Below are positions 48,042 to 56,102 of a stretch of 64,000 nt of DNA, in pieces. Every line of letters starts with the position of its first letter. Positions within the stretch are counted from its first letter, which is position 1. The stretch covers positions 1,116,001 through 1,180,000 of the forward strand of contig NZ_JAIVKJ010000001.1 in assembly GCF_020524885.1 (NCBI RefSeq), in the 5' to 3' direction. The position numbers and the translations under genes were made by a program. The DNA comes from Microbulbifer elongatus (GTDB lineage Bacteria; Pseudomonadota; Gammaproteobacteria; Pseudomonadales; Cellvibrionaceae). The notes under the pieces were generated by a model. The model saw only the letters and a program-made list of their open reading frames with translations, did not search any database and had not been told where the DNA came from.

Positions 48042-49472
48042 ATGGCAATGGCCAAGCGCATGTACATCGGGGGCGCGCTGCAAGGCGACTCTTACCTGGA
48101 CGTCGTCAATCCGGCGACTGAAGAAGTTGTCGCCAGCGTCGCCGAGGCGAGCATTGCAGACGCCCACAGCGCACTGGAAGCCGCACAAGCTGCATTTCCT
48201 TCCTGGTCTACCACCAGCGTCGCCGAGCGCGTCAGCTGGATGCACAAACTGCGTGATGCGGTCCTTGCCAATGAAACTCACCTGCGCGAGTGCATCCACC
48301 TGGAAATGGCCAAGCCCTGGGCGGCCACCAAAGACGATTACCAGATGCTCGTGCACAGCCTCGAGTTCTACGCAGAAGAAATTACCCGACTGCACGCAGA
48401 GTCCCTGGTGGATCGGGAAGGCACCCACGTGCATACCCTGTCGCGTCAGCCTGTAGGCGTGGCTGCCGCCTTCCTGGCCTGGAACTTCCCGCTGTTGAAT
48501 CTGGCTTACAAGCTTGGGCCTGCACTGGCCGCTGGCTGCCCGATTGTGATCAAGCCTTCTTCCAAGACACCACTTTCCGCTTACGCGGTTGGCGAACTCT
48601 GCGCTGAGATCGGCCTGCCGGCGGGTGTGGTGAATATCATCGCCGGTGTGGATCACGAGATTGGCGATGCCATTTCGGCCTCCACCATTCCCGCGCTGCT
48701 GACTTTAATCGGTTCCACGCAAACCGGTATGCATGTGATGCGCACCGGTGCCACTTCCATCAAACGGTATTCCATGGAGCTGGGCGGTAATGCGCCGGCG
48801 CTGGTATTTGCCGATGCGGACCTTGACCAGGCCGCGGATGTTATCTGTGGCGTCAAATACGCTAACTCCGGCCAGATCTGTGTAACCCCCAACCGGGTAT
48901 TTGTGGAAGCGGGTGTTGCCGATGCCTTCCGGGAAAAAGTACTGGCGCGCGCGGCAGCGGTAAAAGTGGGTTACGACCGCGATGGGGATATCGATATGGG
49001 GCCGGTCATTGACCAGGGTTCCTGGCAGCGCATTGATGGGTTGGTAAAAGATGCGGTGGAGAAGGGTGCGACCCTGCTGCACGGCGGCAATAAACCGGAA
49101 GGTCTTGCAAAGGGCGCTTATTACGCACCCACCGTGCTGGACGGCGTAAACAACACGATGCGCCTTTACGATGAGGAAGTGTTTGGCCCGGTGATCAGCT
49201 TGCTGACCTTTACCGATGAGGATGAAGTACTGGCTCAGGCCAATGACACCGATGCGGGTCTGTCCTCGTTCATCTTTACGGCGGATATTGAAAAAGCCGA
49301 GCGCTGCGCGGCCCAGCTGCAATTTGGCGAAGTACAAATCAACGGCATCAAGTACGCCATTGATCTGCCGCACTGCGGCGTGAAGCAATCCGGCATCGGC
49401 GTGGATTGCTCGCACCTGGCACTGGACGATTATCTGGCGCCGAAGCGGGTGACGCGGGCGATTAAAAAATAA
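48042..49472 (+). CDS. Aldehyde dehydrogenase, probable 3,6-anhydro-D-galactose dehydrogenase
   Basis: A 476-residue NAD(P)-dependent aldehyde dehydrogenase. The catalytic Cys is in NSGQICVTPNRVF and the general-base Glu in MELGGNAPALVF; AFLAWNFPL is the cofactor-binding segment. ATG 48042 follows AGGGGA by 6 bases, while an in-frame ATG at 47985 adds 19 residues with no ribosome site. In carrageenan degraders an enzyme of this class oxidises anhydrogalactose to anhydrogalactonate, and the next gene codes for the matching cycloisomerase type. The specific substrate is inferred from this pairing and from dgoK and dgoA downstream. Confidence 0.85.
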   Translation: MAMAKRMYIGGALQGDSYLDVVNPATEEVVASVAEASIADAHSALEAAQAAFPSWSTTSVAERVSWMHKLRDAVLANETHLRECIHLEMAKPWAATKDDYQMLVHSLEFYAEEITRLHAESLVDREGTHVHTLSRQPVGVAAAFLAWNFPLLNLAYKLGPALAAGCPIVIKPSSKTPLSAYAVGELCAEIGLPAGVVNIIAGVDHEIGDAISASTIPALLTLIGSTQTGMHVMRTGATSIKRYSMELGGNAPALVFADADLDQAADVICGVKYANSGQICVTPNRVFVEAGVADAFREKVLARAAAVKVGYDRDGDIDMGPVIDQGSWQRIDGLVKDAVEKGATLLHGGNKPEGLAKGAYYAPTVLDGVNNTMRLYDEEVFGPVISLLTFTDEDEVLAQANDTDAGLSSFIFTADIEKAERCAAQLQFGEVQINGIKYAIDLPHCGVKQSGIGVDCSHLALDDYLAPKRVTRAIKK

Positions 49473-49523
49473 AACTCGGATTGTATTGGGAATAGTTTTG
49501 GGGACAGATTTGGGAATAGCTCC

Positions 49524-50687
49524 ATGAAAATAACAAAAATCATCAGCCACGTACTGCAATACGATCTCGAAGAAGAGTTGGGGTATTCACAGCAGTATTA
49601 TTTGAAGCGCACCACCCACCTGGTGGAAGTGCAAACCGATGTGGGCATCACCGGCTGGGGTGAATGTTTCGGTGGTGGCAATGTGGCCTTTGCCAATAAG
49701 GCCATTGTGGAAAAAGTGATTCAGCCGATGATCCTGGGTATGAACCCAATGGATCGGGAAGTGATCTGGCACACCGTGTACAACCTGTTGCGCGACCACG
49801 GCCAGAAGGGCATGCCCATGCAGTCCCTGTCTGGTGTGGATATTGCCCTGTGGGATATCGCCGGTAAGGCCCTGAACCAGCCGGTGTACCAGCTGCTCGG
49901 CGGCGCCTTCCGCGAGCGTATTCCCGCATACGGCTACGGCATGATGCTGCAGCGTGTGCCCGACCTGAAAGAGCGCTTTGCCGCCGAAGCCGTCGTCATC
50001 CGCGAGAAAGGTTTCAAGGCGATGAAAATGAAAACCGGCCTGGGTCACAAGAAAGACGTAGAGCTGGTGGAAGCGGTGCGTAACGCCATCGGCGACGACG
50101 TGGGCCTGATGGTCGATGCCAACCACGCGTACACCACCCGCGAAGCCATCCCTATGGGCCGCGAGTTCGAAAAGCTGGGGGTTGACTGGTTTGAAGAGCC
50201 CGTCGCACCGGAAGACTACCGCGGCTATCGCGACCTGTGCGAAGCGTTGGACCTGAATATCTCTGGTGGTGAGTGCGAGTTCACTCGCTGGGGTCACCGG
50301 GAACTCATCCAGAACCGCTGTGTGGATATCCTGCAGCCGGAAGTTTGTGCTCTGGGTGGCATTACCGAGTACCAGAAAGTACTGGCACTGGCGACCGCCA
50401 ACTTTATTCCGGTAGTGAACCACGTCTGGGGCTCCGCCGTGGCAGTGGGTACAAACCTGCACCTGTTAGCCGCACTGCCGGACCTGCCCGGCGCCGCGCA
50501 CCCGGTGCAGCCAATGCTGGAATACGACACGACGCCAAACCGCTTCCGCGAAGAGCTGCTTACCGAGCCCCTGCGTATCCAGGAGCAGGTGGCGGAGAGT
50601 GGCGGCACAGTAGCCCTGCCGAAGGGCCCGGGTCTCGGTATCGAACCGGACCGCGACTTTATCAAACACTTTGAAGTTGACGCCTGA
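49524..50687 (+). CDS. Enolase-superfamily enzyme, probable 3,6-anhydrogalactonate cycloisomerase
   Basis: A 387-residue mandelate-racemase-type enzyme. The Lys motif is FKAMKMKTG, metal ligands lie in LMVDANHAY, WFEEPV and GGECEF, and the His region is VNHVWGSAVAVG. It differs from the DgoD encoded at 42999 in length of its capping domain and C terminus, so it is not a simple duplicate. Directly behind the aldehyde dehydrogenase, the best fit is opening of 3,6-anhydro-D-galactonate to 2-keto-3-deoxy-D-galactonate. A second sugar-acid dehydratase remains possible. Confidence 0.82.
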   Translation: MKITKIISHVLQYDLEEELGYSQQYYLKRTTHLVEVQTDVGITGWGECFGGGNVAFANKAIVEKVIQPMILGMNPMDREVIWHTVYNLLRDHGQKGMPMQSLSGVDIALWDIAGKALNQPVYQLLGGAFRERIPAYGYGMMLQRVPDLKERFAAEAVVIREKGFKAMKMKTGLGHKKDVELVEAVRNAIGDDVGLMVDANHAYTTREAIPMGREFEKLGVDWFEEPVAPEDYRGYRDLCEALDLNISGGECEFTRWGHRELIQNRCVDILQPEVCALGGITEYQKVLALATANFIPVVNHVWGSAVAVGTNLHLLAALPDLPGAAHPVQPMLEYDTTPNRFREELLTEPLRIQEQVAESGGTVALPKGPGLGIEPDRDFIKHFEVDA

Positions 50688-50735
50688 CGTCAGCTGACGG
50701 TTTTAAACCGCAAGTCGCAAACTCCATATCTGAAG

Positions 50736-50777
50736 CCCCGGCGGTCTACCGAATGTAAGTAGTCGACCGGGGTTTTT
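50736..50777 (+). terminator. Terminator-like hairpin after the cycloisomerase gene
   Basis: Left arm CCCCGGCGGTCTAC and right arm GTCGACCGGGG pair imperfectly around a loop and are followed by five T. It may lower expression of the downstream dgoK group relative to the two genes before it. Confidence 0.6.
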
Positions 50778-50797
50778 ATTATCTGACGGATAGCTCC

Positions 50798-51817
50798 ATG
50801 ACAGAACACTCAAGCGCTTCACCAGCCCTGATCGGCGTTGACTGGGGTAGCTCCAACTTCCGCGCATTCCTCATGGATCGCAACGGCGAGCTGGTGCAGG
50901 AAATCACCAGCCCCAAAGGCATGCTAACCATCGTTCAGAACGGGTTTGAACCTTTTCTGCTGGAGCAGATCGCGCCCTGGTTGGAAAGTGGCAAGCTTCC
51001 GGTGTTGATGACCGGCATGGTGGGCAGCGCCCAGGGCTGGAAAGATGCGGGCTATGTGGATTGCCCGCTGCCGCTGTCGGCGATGGGTCAGAAACTCTGC
51101 CAAATTGAAAACAGCGCTGGGCTTTCCATGGCGATTGTTCCCGGTGTGCGCGGCCGCTCCTTCAGTGGCTTCGCCGATGTGATGCGTGGGGAAGAAGTGC
51201 AGATCCTCGGCGCTGAGTTACTTCAGGCAGAAAACACAAACGCAAGTGGCGGCACGGCGGGTTTGCGCTTGATGTGCTTGCCCGGTACCCACGCCAAGTG
51301 GGCGAGGGTGGACTTGTGCTCTGTGGCGAGCGCCGAGCCCGAACAGGGCATTATGGATTTTGCCACCTGCATGACTGGTGAGCTGTTCAATGTCCTGTGT
51401 AAGCACAGCATTCTGGGTCGACTGATTCCCGTAGATACCGAAGGCAAGATAGCTAGCCCGTTCAATGACGCTGCGTTTGACCGCGGTGTCGCCATGGCGG
51501 CGGAGCATCCCAGCCTGCTGCATACCCTGTTCAGTGCGCGCAGCGCCGTTGTGGCCGGGGCCATATCAGATACCTTCCAGTTGACCGAGGGGGAAGTGCA
51601 CAGCTATCTGTCCGGGGTATTGATCGGGGCGGAAATACACACGGTCACCGCAGAAATTGGCCGCCCCTCCCATGTCACCTTGGTGGGTGGCGGCAACCTC
51701 ACTTCCCTGTACCAGCGCGCGCTCGAACTGCACGACATTCCGTCCGAGAGCATCGAAGGCGATCGCGCAGTGCGCCGCGGCCTCGTCGCCATTGCCGGTA
51801 CCGCCGGCCTGCTGTAA
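50798..51817 (+). CDS. dgoK: 2-dehydro-3-deoxygalactonokinase
   Basis: A 339-residue cytosolic kinase that phosphorylates 2-keto-3-deoxy-D-galactonate at O6. The N terminus IGVDWGSSNFRAFLMDRNGELV is the ATP-binding phosphate 1 motif of the DgoK family. TGMVGSAQGW, PGVRGRS, GEEVQILGA and CLPGTHAKW are further family blocks. It lies 24 bases ahead of dgoA; together they form the lower common trunk of galactose and anhydrogalactose use. The length is somewhat greater than E. coli DgoK (292). Confidence 0.92.
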   Translation: MTEHSSASPALIGVDWGSSNFRAFLMDRNGELVQEITSPKGMLTIVQNGFEPFLLEQIAPWLESGKLPVLMTGMVGSAQGWKDAGYVDCPLPLSAMGQKLCQIENSAGLSMAIVPGVRGRSFSGFADVMRGEEVQILGAELLQAENTNASGGTAGLRLMCLPGTHAKWARVDLCSVASAEPEQGIMDFATCMTGELFNVLCKHSILGRLIPVDTEGKIASPFNDAAFDRGVAMAAEHPSLLHTLFSARSAVVAGAISDTFQLTEGEVHSYLSGVLIGAEIHTVTAEIGRPSHVTLVGGGNLTSLYQRALELHDIPSESIEGDRAVRRGLVAIAGTAGLL

Positions 51818-51841
51818 CCCATGCGATTTTGGAGCATAGAC

Positions 51842-52474
51842 ATGAGCAATAACCCAGTAACCCGTTATCTCGAAGCACTGCCACTGGTGGCAATACTCCG
51901 CGGTGTGCAGCCTGTCGAGGTGGTTGCAATCGCCGAGACTATCCGCGAATCCGGATTCCGTATTATCGAGGTTCCCCTTAACTCTCCTGAGCCCTACGCG
52001 AGTATTCAGGCACTGGCGGAAGTGATAGGTGACGACGTACTGGTCGGCGCCGGCACCGTACTGACGGTGGAGCAAGTGCGAGCCGTAGCCAATGCCGGTG
52101 GCAAGGTAATCATTTCCCCAAATACGAACGAAGACGTGATTCGCGAGACCAAACGCCTGGGCCTGATTTCCATGCCGGGATTCTGTACCCCCACCGAGGC
52201 GCTGGCGGCTGCGGCGGCCGGCGCCGACGCCTTGAAACTCTTCCCGGCTACCGCCCTTGGGCCGGAAGGCTTCAAGGTCGCTTCGGCAGTATTTCCGGAC
52301 CTACCTGTGCTGGCGGTAGGTGGGGTGTCGCCGCAGGATATGCCGGAATACCTCGCCGCGGGTTTCTCTGGCTTTGGCCTGGGCTCGGGCCTTTACCGCG
52401 CCGGCATGACCGTAGAGCAGGTGCGCGAAAATGCCGACGCTTACGTCAACCTGTACCGCGAGAACCAGCCGTAA
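51842..52474 (+). CDS. dgoA: 2-dehydro-3-deoxy-6-phosphogalactonate aldolase
   Basis: A 210-residue class I aldolase that splits 2-keto-3-deoxy-6-phosphogalactonate to pyruvate and glyceraldehyde-3-phosphate. The catalytic Glu is in LVAILRGVQPVEV-adjacent sequence, the Schiff-base Lys is in DALKLFPATALGPEG, and the phosphate loop is GGVSPQDMPEYL. ATG 51842 follows TTGGAGCA and starts the family at once; an in-frame ATG at 51821 adds seven residues overlapping the ribosome site. It completes the pathway in this window. Confidence 0.93.
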   Translation: MSNNPVTRYLEALPLVAILRGVQPVEVVAIAETIRESGFRIIEVPLNSPEPYASIQALAEVIGDDVLVGAGTVLTVEQVRAVANAGGKVIISPNTNEDVIRETKRLGLISMPGFCTPTEALAAAAAGADALKLFPATALGPEGFKVASAVFPDLPVLAVGGVSPQDMPEYLAAGFSGFGLGSGLYRAGMTVEQVRENADAYVNLYRENQP

Positions 52475-52536
52475 CACGCTCGGCTCTTGCCGCTGAATAT
52501 TCAACTCCTTCGAATCGATAAACGCGCATTAGAACC

Positions 52537-53508
52537 ATGAAATATATTCTCGCCGCTTATGCGACCGCCCCCGTGACCGACACCTGGCAGCCGGAGCTCC
52601 AGGCCAGCTATCTGGATGGAATCCGGCAGTTGCACAATATCCGTGGTATCGAGCACCCGTTCACCGGGCAGTTGCATCCGCACGACGATGACTGGTTTCT
52701 CGCGCACATCGATCCAAACTGGGACTTCGTCTTCACCGGCGTGCCGGGCATCATGGCGCGCCTGAGTGAGAATGCGGCATTTGGTATTGCATCCGACGAC
52801 CCAAGCGGGCGCGAAGCCGGCCTCGAGTTCTACCGTCAGATGTGTACCGCGGTGAAAAAACTCAACGCCCATCTAAATCGAAAAGCCGTTGACTTTATCC
52901 AGCTGCACACCAGCCCGAATCGCACGCGAGCGTCCGCCTCCGCAGAATCTCTGAAAGCGTCACTGCGGGAAATTCTGTCCTGGGATTGGGATGGAGCGGA
53001 GCTGGTCATCGAACATTGCGATGCCTTCTCTGAACGGATGGAGTGTGAAAAAGGCTTTCTGTCTATGGCTGATGAAATCGCTGCAATTTCAGAGGTAAAC
53101 AAGGAGCTTGGCACCGACCTGGGAATCTCTATCAACTGGGGCCGTTCCGCACTGGAAGCCCGTAGTGCAGAGGGGCCGTTGGAGCACTTGCGTCAGGCAC
53201 GTGCGGCCGGCCTGTTGCGTGGTTTTATGTTCTCTGGAATTTCCGATAAGGAGACCCCTTACGGCGTATGGCGCGACTCCCATATGCCACCGGCAGAAAT
53301 ATTCAAAGGCGGCAACTTTGAACCTGCCTCACTGCTCACCAAGGAGCAAATGGCGCTCAGCCTGGAACTCGCCAACTGGCAGCAGTTGGACTTTCTCGGC
53401 GTGAAAATCGGCCTGCGCCCCATGGATGCCAGTGTCGAGACCCGCGTGGCCTACAACCGGGACACATTGGCAGCCATTGACCTGATCACTCTCACCGCAG
53501 GGAACTGA
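52537..53508 (+). CDS. DUF4862-type TIM-barrel protein
   Basis: A 323-residue cytosolic protein that resembles DUF4862, a family related to xylose-isomerase-like TIM barrels (recalled, not searched). It has no signal peptide. Candidate active-site residues lie in AELVIEHCDAFSERM (Glu, His, Asp), FIQLHTSPNR and SINWGRSALEAR. It sits 62 bases after dgoA and 65 before a GH42-like hydrolase, inside the sugar-acid block. A role as isomerase or epimerase of an anhydrogalactose or galactose intermediate is a reasonable guess, but no reaction is missing that would force it. Confidence 0.65.
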   Translation: MKYILAAYATAPVTDTWQPELQASYLDGIRQLHNIRGIEHPFTGQLHPHDDDWFLAHIDPNWDFVFTGVPGIMARLSENAAFGIASDDPSGREAGLEFYRQMCTAVKKLNAHLNRKAVDFIQLHTSPNRTRASASAESLKASLREILSWDWDGAELVIEHCDAFSERMECEKGFLSMADEIAAISEVNKELGTDLGISINWGRSALEARSAEGPLEHLRQARAAGLLRGFMFSGISDKETPYGVWRDSHMPPAEIFKGGNFEPASLLTKEQMALSLELANWQQLDFLGVKIGLRPMDASVETRVAYNRDTLAAIDLITLTAGN

Positions 53509-53573
53509 CACCGACTGCGGGCTACCCGATCATCACCTAAGAATAGATAAAAGATTGTTTGCGAGAGAATAAT

Positions 53574-56009
53574 ATGAAGAAGACCCTGCTGTGTGCTGCT
53601 ATTGCCGCACTTTTACCACTCGGGCTTGGCGCTTGCTCCGAGCAGAAACCCGAAGCCGCTGCGCTGGAGAAGCCCGCCAAAGAGAATACTGCCAGCGCCA
53701 ATCCGCTGGAAGCATCCGCGCTGAGTAAAATCGATGCACTCGAAGTTCAGGTAAAAGCAGCGCAAGCCAAAGGCCTGGACGTCACCCGTGAAGAAACCAC
53801 TCTGTGGTTCGCCAGGGAATTCCTCAAGTTTGCCAACTGGGACGAACAGAACCGCGACGCCGTGGCCTACATGTTCGAAGCTTACGCACCTTACAAAGAC
53901 AAGAAAGACCAGCTGGCTGACGAGTTGCCCGATTTCGAGCGCCGCAAAGTGATCGAAATCCTCGATGCGAGTATCGAGGAGTTGGGCAAGGTTATAAGTG
54001 GCGAGATTAAGCGTCGCCCGGTGCCCAAAATTGACTGGGAGAACATCGAAGTCGGGGACAACGTGCTGCTCAGCAATGGTAAGCCCGCCTTCCTCTACGA
54101 CTACTTTTCCAAATCGGTAGGTCGGCCTCTGACTGACACCGCGGTGTATAACGACCACCTCGGTGCTATTTTCCACGGTGGGGAGAACCTCTATCCGGTG
54201 GACCACGACCGCGCCATCAACTCCTTCCTGCTGAAAGAAGACGGCACCTTTGATGATGAGTTGATGAAAGAAGTCACCGACATTGACCCGAGCAACGTCG
54301 GCTTTCTGATTTACTGGAATATGGGTATTCCCGAGTGGGTTGAAAAGAAAGAACCGGAAGTGCGCCTCGGTCGCTCCCTGTTTACCGGCTATGACATCGA
54401 CAACCCGCTGGTGCGTGACGTGTGGGGAAAAATCGCCAGTCACACAGGCGAGCTGACGCGCGGCAAGAAAGTGACCCAACTGGGCTACATCCTGGCCAAC
54501 GAGCCGCACTGGTACAGTGAAAAAGGCCACTGGAGCCAGAACTTCCAGGAAATGAACGCGATCAGCTCCTACACCCTGGATGCATTCCGCAACTGGCTCG
54601 ACGGGAAATACCAGGGCGACGTCAAGCGTCTGAACACCAACTGGGATAGCGATTTCTCCGGCTTCGACAGTGTGCAGATCGAAATCCCCATCGACCCCGC
54701 CACCCGCGGTACCCCGATGTGGTACGACTGGTCCCGCTACAACATGGACCGCGCCATCAACTGGTTCACCTTCCTCCAGGGTGAGCTGCACAAGGGCAAC
54801 CCGGATGCGGATACCAGCATCAAAATCATGCCCAACATGTACAGCGAGAATAATCGCTCTCACGGTATTGATGTCGAGGCACTGACCGATCTGACCTCCA
54901 TGATCGGCAATGACGCCAAAACCCGGGAAACCCGCCATCTAGGTTACAAGCAACCGGAACCCTGGGAAGAGCATTACAGCTGGTTCTGGGAAGAAATGAG
55001 CATGAGCTACGACTTTATGGAGTCGGTCTCACCCGGGAAAATCCATGTAAACAGTGAAAGCCATTTCCTGTCCTCCTCCTGGTGGCGCGACCTCGACACC
55101 AGTGTGGATTACGTGAATAGCGTCTACTGGTTGGCAACCCTGCAGGGCATGGACGCCAATATGGCGTGGTTCTGGGCCCGCGATCCGGATGGTTCCCCGG
55201 AAGACCGTCTCGAAGGGGAAATGAATTTCTTTGACCCGGCACTGGCGGGTTCCTTTGCTGGCTCGGTCAACCAGCAGCCACATATTGCTAATGCCTATAC
55301 CCAGGTGATGTACGACCTGAACAGCTTCTCGGAAGAGATTGTTGCCCTGCGTGAACAACGCCGTCCCATCCGTCTGTTCCACTCGGAAACCTCCGCCATC
55401 AACAAGCCGCGTCATATGAGCGAGCAGTGGAAAGCCTACGAAAGCCTGTTCTTCGATGGATTCCCGGTGGGTTTCGCCACCGAAAATATCATCAACAAGC
55501 AGGATCACAGCCAGTGGGATGTGATTGCCGTGTATAGCACCCAGTATGTTACCGCATCGGAGCTGGCGGCACTGCAGGACTACCTGAACAAGGGTGGAAC
55601 CGTTGTGGTGGATACCGCGCAAAGCCTGAGCATGGACGAATACGGCAAACCGCACAAAAAAAAGTTGTCTCAGGGCAAAGGCAAGCTGATTGTTTTGAAC
55701 AAAGAGGGCGACGTGGCGGCCCTGCGCGAAGCGGCTCTGGAAGCCGCGGCGCCTAGCCTGCCGGCAGTCAATCTCGTCGAAGACAATGGTACCGCACACA
55801 AAGGCACTACCTGGCGTGCCGTACAGCAGGATGACGGCGCCTACCTGGTCAGTATTCTCAATATCGGCAAGCACACTGCCAAGCTGGATCTGAGCCTGAA
55901 GGGCGCGGACGCGGTGGCCATTGCCGATCTGTTTACCGAGAAGCGTGTGGAGAGCCAGTTTGAGCTTGATCCAAAGGGTGTCATGTTGCTGAGAGTAAAG
56001 ACTCTATAA
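53574..56009 (+). CDS. GH42-like (clan GH-A) glycoside hydrolase lipoprotein
   Basis: An 811-residue surface or periplasmic lipoprotein; the lipobox LGAC places the lipidated residue at Cys21. After a helical region (~45-150) comes a beta/alpha barrel of GH42 type. The acid/base Glu310 lies in ILANEPHWYS and the nucleophile Glu495 in HVNSESHFLSSSWW, with a Rossmann-like trimer-type domain later (GTVVVDTAQSLSMDEYG). The GH50 agarase landmark (a W-LVDPEGH-like segment) was not found. GH42-like enzymes from carrageenan degraders act on beta-carrageenan or its oligosaccharides (the exo-acting GH42 of Pseudoalteromonas and family GH167), which fits this locus. ATG 53574 follows GAGAGAATA. Confidence 0.8.
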   Translation: MKKTLLCAAIAALLPLGLGACSEQKPEAAALEKPAKENTASANPLEASALSKIDALEVQVKAAQAKGLDVTREETTLWFAREFLKFANWDEQNRDAVAYMFEAYAPYKDKKDQLADELPDFERRKVIEILDASIEELGKVISGEIKRRPVPKIDWENIEVGDNVLLSNGKPAFLYDYFSKSVGRPLTDTAVYNDHLGAIFHGGENLYPVDHDRAINSFLLKEDGTFDDELMKEVTDIDPSNVGFLIYWNMGIPEWVEKKEPEVRLGRSLFTGYDIDNPLVRDVWGKIASHTGELTRGKKVTQLGYILANEPHWYSEKGHWSQNFQEMNAISSYTLDAFRNWLDGKYQGDVKRLNTNWDSDFSGFDSVQIEIPIDPATRGTPMWYDWSRYNMDRAINWFTFLQGELHKGNPDADTSIKIMPNMYSENNRSHGIDVEALTDLTSMIGNDAKTRETRHLGYKQPEPWEEHYSWFWEEMSMSYDFMESVSPGKIHVNSESHFLSSSWWRDLDTSVDYVNSVYWLATLQGMDANMAWFWARDPDGSPEDRLEGEMNFFDPALAGSFAGSVNQQPHIANAYTQVMYDLNSFSEEIVALREQRRPIRLFHSETSAINKPRHMSEQWKAYESLFFDGFPVGFATENIINKQDHSQWDVIAVYSTQYVTASELAALQDYLNKGGTVVVDTAQSLSMDEYGKPHKKKLSQGKGKLIVLNKEGDVAALREAALEAAAPSLPAVNLVEDNGTAHKGTTWRAVQQDDGAYLVSILNIGKHTAKLDLSLKGADAVAIADLFTEKRVESQFELDPKGVMLLRVKTL

Positions 56010-56024
56010 ATTTTCCTGTTTTGT

Positions 56025-56049
56025 GGCCGCTCCCCGCGGCCTTTTTTTT
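56025..56049 (+). terminator. Rho-independent terminator after the GH42-like gene
   Basis: GGCCGC-TCCCC-GCGGCC followed by eight T, 15 bases after the stop. It ends the dgoK-dgoA-DUF4862-GH42 group. Confidence 0.85.
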
Positions 56050-56102
56050 GCCGATAAATCGATTTCAGATTAGTTTCGGCAAGCGCGAAAAACTGAACAA
56101 AA

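Noticed and set aside
47928-53508. Agar-type L-anhydrogalactose pathway
   Set aside because: No genes for converting L-configured keto-deoxy intermediates are present, while DgoK and DgoA act on D-galactonate derivatives and both carrageenases are present.
53574-56009. GH50 beta-agarase call
   Set aside because: The typical GH50 segment before the barrel was not found; catalytic motifs and C-terminal domain fit GH42-like enzymes better.
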